Assembly (NCBI RefSeq): GCF_000332195.1
Contig: NZ_KB235922.1
Span: forward strand, 2,318,211 to 2,382,210
Length of the DNA stretch: 64,000 nt
Source: Pleurocapsa sp. PCC 7319
GTDB lineage: Bacteria > Cyanobacteriota > Cyanobacteriia > Cyanobacteriales > Xenococcaceae
Reading direction: 5' to 3'
Positions 61,664 to 64,000 of this stretch are shown in pieces (the first letter of the stretch is position 1; each line of letters begins with the position of its first letter). The translations under genes were made by a program, and so were the position numbers. The notes beneath the pieces are model-generated. The model was not told the DNA's origin. It saw nothing but the letters and a program-made list of their open reading frames with translations, and did not search any database.

Positions 61664-63139
61664 ATGATCAATGCTAAACAACAAAGTCAGCGCGATCAAG
61701 AAGCCTCTGCTGTTAGTCAGCATGAATTTCGTCGTAGCCATCTGATCTTGTTTATCTTGGTTTCTTTATTAGTTCATAGCTTAGGATTGTTTATTTTTGA
61801 TATCTATAAACGTGTTCAACCTGTTACCAAAGATAAAAATGAAAGTAAACCAATTGAGTTTATAGTTGTTCCTCCTGAAGAATCTACCGAACAACCACCG
61901 CCAGAAACTCAGAAACGAGCTACAGAAAATTCAGTTGCCAAACAAAGCATTAAGCCAGAGAAAACGGCTGCATCTGAAGAAATTGGTGACGAAAATTCCC
62001 CCAACCCAACTCAGGCAAGTTCAACATCAATACCGCCAGAAGTTCCTACTCAAGCTCCCAAAATAGTTACACCTTCTCCCCCAACTTCCCCGCCTCCTCA
62101 GCTACTCAAACCTCCTAAACCAACCCCAGAACCAAGTAAGATAGCCACATCTTCTCCTATAAACCCTACAGTTTCTAAACCAGTAAAACCTGCTGAACCA
62201 ATTTCAGAATTACCTCAAATAGCTCCCCTATCTCCAACACCTCAAACACTTGATAAACCGATCAAACCTCTTAAACCTAACCCAGATACTCAACCTAAAA
62301 CTGAATTACCTAAATCTACTCCTGAAAATCAGCCTTCTCTGCTAACAGGGTCTGATTCAGGTGCACCAGCATCAAAACCAGAACCCACCCCCTCTAAACA
62401 ACCGACTAAACCATTAGCGACCCTTCCTCCAGTACTTCCCAAACCGACTAAACCTTCTAAGCCGCTCCCAGAAGTTCAACCTCAAACTGAACCAACCAAA
62501 TCTCCACCTGAAAATCAGCCTTCAGAGCGAACAGATTTAGATTCAACAGCTCCAGAATCAAAACCAGAACCCGCTCCTACTAGCCAGCCTAATCAACCAG
62601 AGGAAAATTCCCAAGTTGCTACTCGTTTACCTGCCAAAATACAACCTAGTGAGCCAATTCCTGAGTCAAATCAAGCTCCTCCTCCTCAGACTTCAACATC
62701 TACAGAGCAAGCTAATCCATCGAACTCAGATGCAGCCAGTTTGCTGGGAGGAGATTATAAGCGAACTATTGCTAATGGTGGAGGAGATGCCTTTTTTAGC
62801 CCTGAAGCTTTGACACATAAAAGTGTTCTCAACCCCTCTCAGTTAAATGCCCTCAAAGATATCGATCTAAGCGAATACTTTGCAGAGATCAAAAGAAGGG
62901 TAAAGCGCAATTGGCAACCTTCTTTTGCAGTTGAAGAATATACTACTTTTTTGACTTTTGCGATTGAACAAAATGGTCAAATTACTGGACTTAGGGTTAC
63001 GAAAAGCTCTGGATCACAAAGAGTCGATCGCGAATCCCTAGAAGCGGTGCAGAACGCTGCTCCTTTCGATCCTCTGCCTGCTGGTTTTCCTTTGGAAGAT
63101 TTGGAAGTTGAATTTAGTTTTAATATCTATATCTATTAA
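61664..63139 (+). CDS. TonB-like energy transducer
   Basis: 491 aa. A short cytoplasmic N-terminus, one membrane helix (residues 27-48, HLILFILVSLLVHSLGLFIF), a very long Pro/Lys/Glu-rich spacer (about 60-390), and a C-terminal TonB/TolA-type domain (LSEYFAEIKRRVKRNWQPS, FAIEQNGQITGLRVTKSSGS, VDRESLEAVQNAAPFDPLP). It spans the periplasm to energise outer-membrane transporters. It is followed after 44 nt by exbB and exbD, forming the full complex. The spacer is much longer than that of E. coli TonB, suiting the thicker cyanobacterial wall; that last point is inference. Confidence 0.85.
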   Translation: MINAKQQSQRDQEASAVSQHEFRRSHLILFILVSLLVHSLGLFIFDIYKRVQPVTKDKNESKPIEFIVVPPEESTEQPPPETQKRATENSVAKQSIKPEKTAASEEIGDENSPNPTQASSTSIPPEVPTQAPKIVTPSPPTSPPPQLLKPPKPTPEPSKIATSSPINPTVSKPVKPAEPISELPQIAPLSPTPQTLDKPIKPLKPNPDTQPKTELPKSTPENQPSLLTGSDSGAPASKPEPTPSKQPTKPLATLPPVLPKPTKPSKPLPEVQPQTEPTKSPPENQPSERTDLDSTAPESKPEPAPTSQPNQPEENSQVATRLPAKIQPSEPIPESNQAPPPQTSTSTEQANPSNSDAASLLGGDYKRTIANGGGDAFFSPEALTHKSVLNPSQLNALKDIDLSEYFAEIKRRVKRNWQPSFAVEEYTTFLTFAIEQNGQITGLRVTKSSGSQRVDRESLEAVQNAAPFDPLPAGFPLEDLEVEFSFNIYIY

Positions 63140-63183
63140 AATGCGTGATTAATTACTCGATCAAAATCATTTGCTCATAATTT

Positions 63184-63834
63184 ATGGAAACAATATTACA
63201 ACTTTTTAAAAGTGGGGGAGTGGTGATGTTTCCACTCCTAGGACTTTCAATCTTCTCTCTAGCGATGATCTTAGAGCGATCGCTTTTTTGGCTGAGAATA
63301 TCTCGTCAGCAAGGCAAAGTAACTAAGCAACTGCTAAATCTCTATCAAGATGATGCTCAAGCAGCAAACATGATGTTAAAACGTCATCGTAACTTGCCCA
63401 TAGCCCGTATATTTTTGGTTGCTTTATCTTTAGAAAGATCAACACCACAGAAATTTAAGCTAGCCTTAGAAAGTGCTGCTCAAGCCGAAATACCAATCCT
63501 GAAGCGGTTTAGTAATTCCTTTGAGACCGTGATTAGTGTCTCACCCCTACTTGGTTTATTAGGTACAGTTCTAGGCTTGATTACCTCGTTATCTTCATTG
63601 AAATTGGGAGATATAGAATCATCCCAGGCTACAGGAGTCACTGGTGGCATTGGAGAGGCTTTGACTTCTACTGCTGCGGGCTTAATTATTGCGATCGCCA
63701 CTCTCTTTTTTGCTAGTATTTTTCGGGGGCTATATTTACAACAAATTGCCCAGATTCAAGAAGTTGGCGGACAACTGGAACTTATACATCTCGACAAACA
63801 TGAACAGCCTGGAGTTTACGATGCGCTTACCTGA
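63184..63834 (+). CDS. exbB: ExbB/TolQ-family proton channel subunit
   Basis: 216 aa, MotA/TolQ/ExbB family: helix 1 (GGVVMFPLLGLSIFSLAMILERSLF), a cytoplasmic loop, then ETVISVSPLLGLLGTVLGLI and GIGEALTSTAAGLIIAIATLF, the two conserved helices lining the proton path. It uses the proton gradient to drive the TonB-like protein encoded just upstream. Overlaps exbD by 14 nt. The CDS is complete. Confidence 0.92.
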   Translation: METILQLFKSGGVVMFPLLGLSIFSLAMILERSLFWLRISRQQGKVTKQLLNLYQDDAQAANMMLKRHRNLPIARIFLVALSLERSTPQKFKLALESAAQAEIPILKRFSNSFETVISVSPLLGLLGTVLGLITSLSSLKLGDIESSQATGVTGGIGEALTSTAAGLIIAIATLFFASIFRGLYLQQIAQIQEVGGQLELIHLDKHEQPGVYDALT

Positions 63835-64000
63835 AGAACCAGATTTACCCCCCAGAATCAATATTTTGCCAATGATCGATGTGATCTTCGCGATCTTGGT
63901 ATTTTTCTTGGTCTCCAGCCTATATCTAACTCGCTCTGAAGGTTTATCTGTCAATCTTCCCCGTGCTAAAACTGCCCAACTGCAAAAGTCGCAACCAATA
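63821..64000 (+). CDS. exbD: ExbD/TolR-family protein, cut by the window end
   Basis: The first 60 codons: MRLPEEPDLPPRINILPMIDVIFAILVFFLV contains the single membrane helix with the proton-carrying Asp (PMIDVIF). The rest lies beyond the window. Starts at ATG 63821, inside the end of exbB, indicating translational coupling. Confidence 0.9.
   Translation, partial: MRLPEEPDLPPRINILPMIDVIFAILVFFLVSSLYLTRSEGLSVNLPRAKTAQLQKSQPI

Overview
The window is chromosomal or large-plasmid DNA of a cyanobacterium. The evidence is: frequent HIP1 octamers (GCGATCGC) in the ordinary genes; a ferredoxin-type nitrite reductase behind a canonical NtcA promoter; and the IS630, IS701, IS1, ISKra4 and group II intron types usual in cyanobacteria. 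AT-richness, the NirA-ferredoxin fusion and the heavy IS load would fit a Pleurocapsales- or Chroococcidiopsis-like genome, but the genus is a guess.

Layout. (1) 1-8.2 kb: an alpha/beta-hydrolase followed by piled-up insertion sequences: an IS701 element split by an IS630, four mutually truncating IS1-type copies, and an integrase tail. (2) 8.26-17.33 kb: a very AT-rich, all-plus-strand group of eight enzymes in which I found no HIP1 octamer: an enolase-superfamily enzyme, two short-chain dehydrogenases, two D-2-hydroxyacid dehydrogenases, a trans-aconitate-methyltransferase-like enzyme, and a second LeuC/LeuD pair. It looks like an acquired specialised-metabolism island; its product is unknown. 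(3) 17.7-31.7 kb: nested retroelements and transposons: a broken group II intron carrying two IS630 elements, an IS701, an ISKra4 with a pRiA4b-ORF3 passenger, two further group II introns, an IS1634 at an intron 3' end, and a frameshifted integrase. (4) 31.9-37.0 kb: an RND efflux operon whose adaptor is fused to a response-regulator receiver domain.

(5) 37.3-47.9 kb: a plasmid- or ICE-like island: tyrosine recombinase, RES/Xre-type and PrlF/YhaV toxin-antitoxin modules, ParA/ParB, a PRTRC-type E2-like protein B, a ThiF/E1-like protein, a WGR-domain protein and several unknown genes. Two copies of a 20-bp near-palindrome sit beside parA and beside parB and are candidate centromere or operator sites. 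(6) 47.9-52.6 kb: IS4, IS630 and an unassigned DDE element breaking a small gene and an EAL-domain gene. (7) 52.7-64 kb: housekeeping DNA: antiporter and EamA exporter, NirA-ferredoxin, a GNAT enzyme whose end lies in a MITE, canonical leuD, a conserved membrane protein, and TonB/ExbB/ExbD running off the end.

A thread through the window is a set of short GC-rich palindromic repeats, about 25-70 bp. Several sit in frame inside protein-coding genes, including four transposases and the YhaV toxin. At least three pairs of copies share sequence across unrelated host genes.
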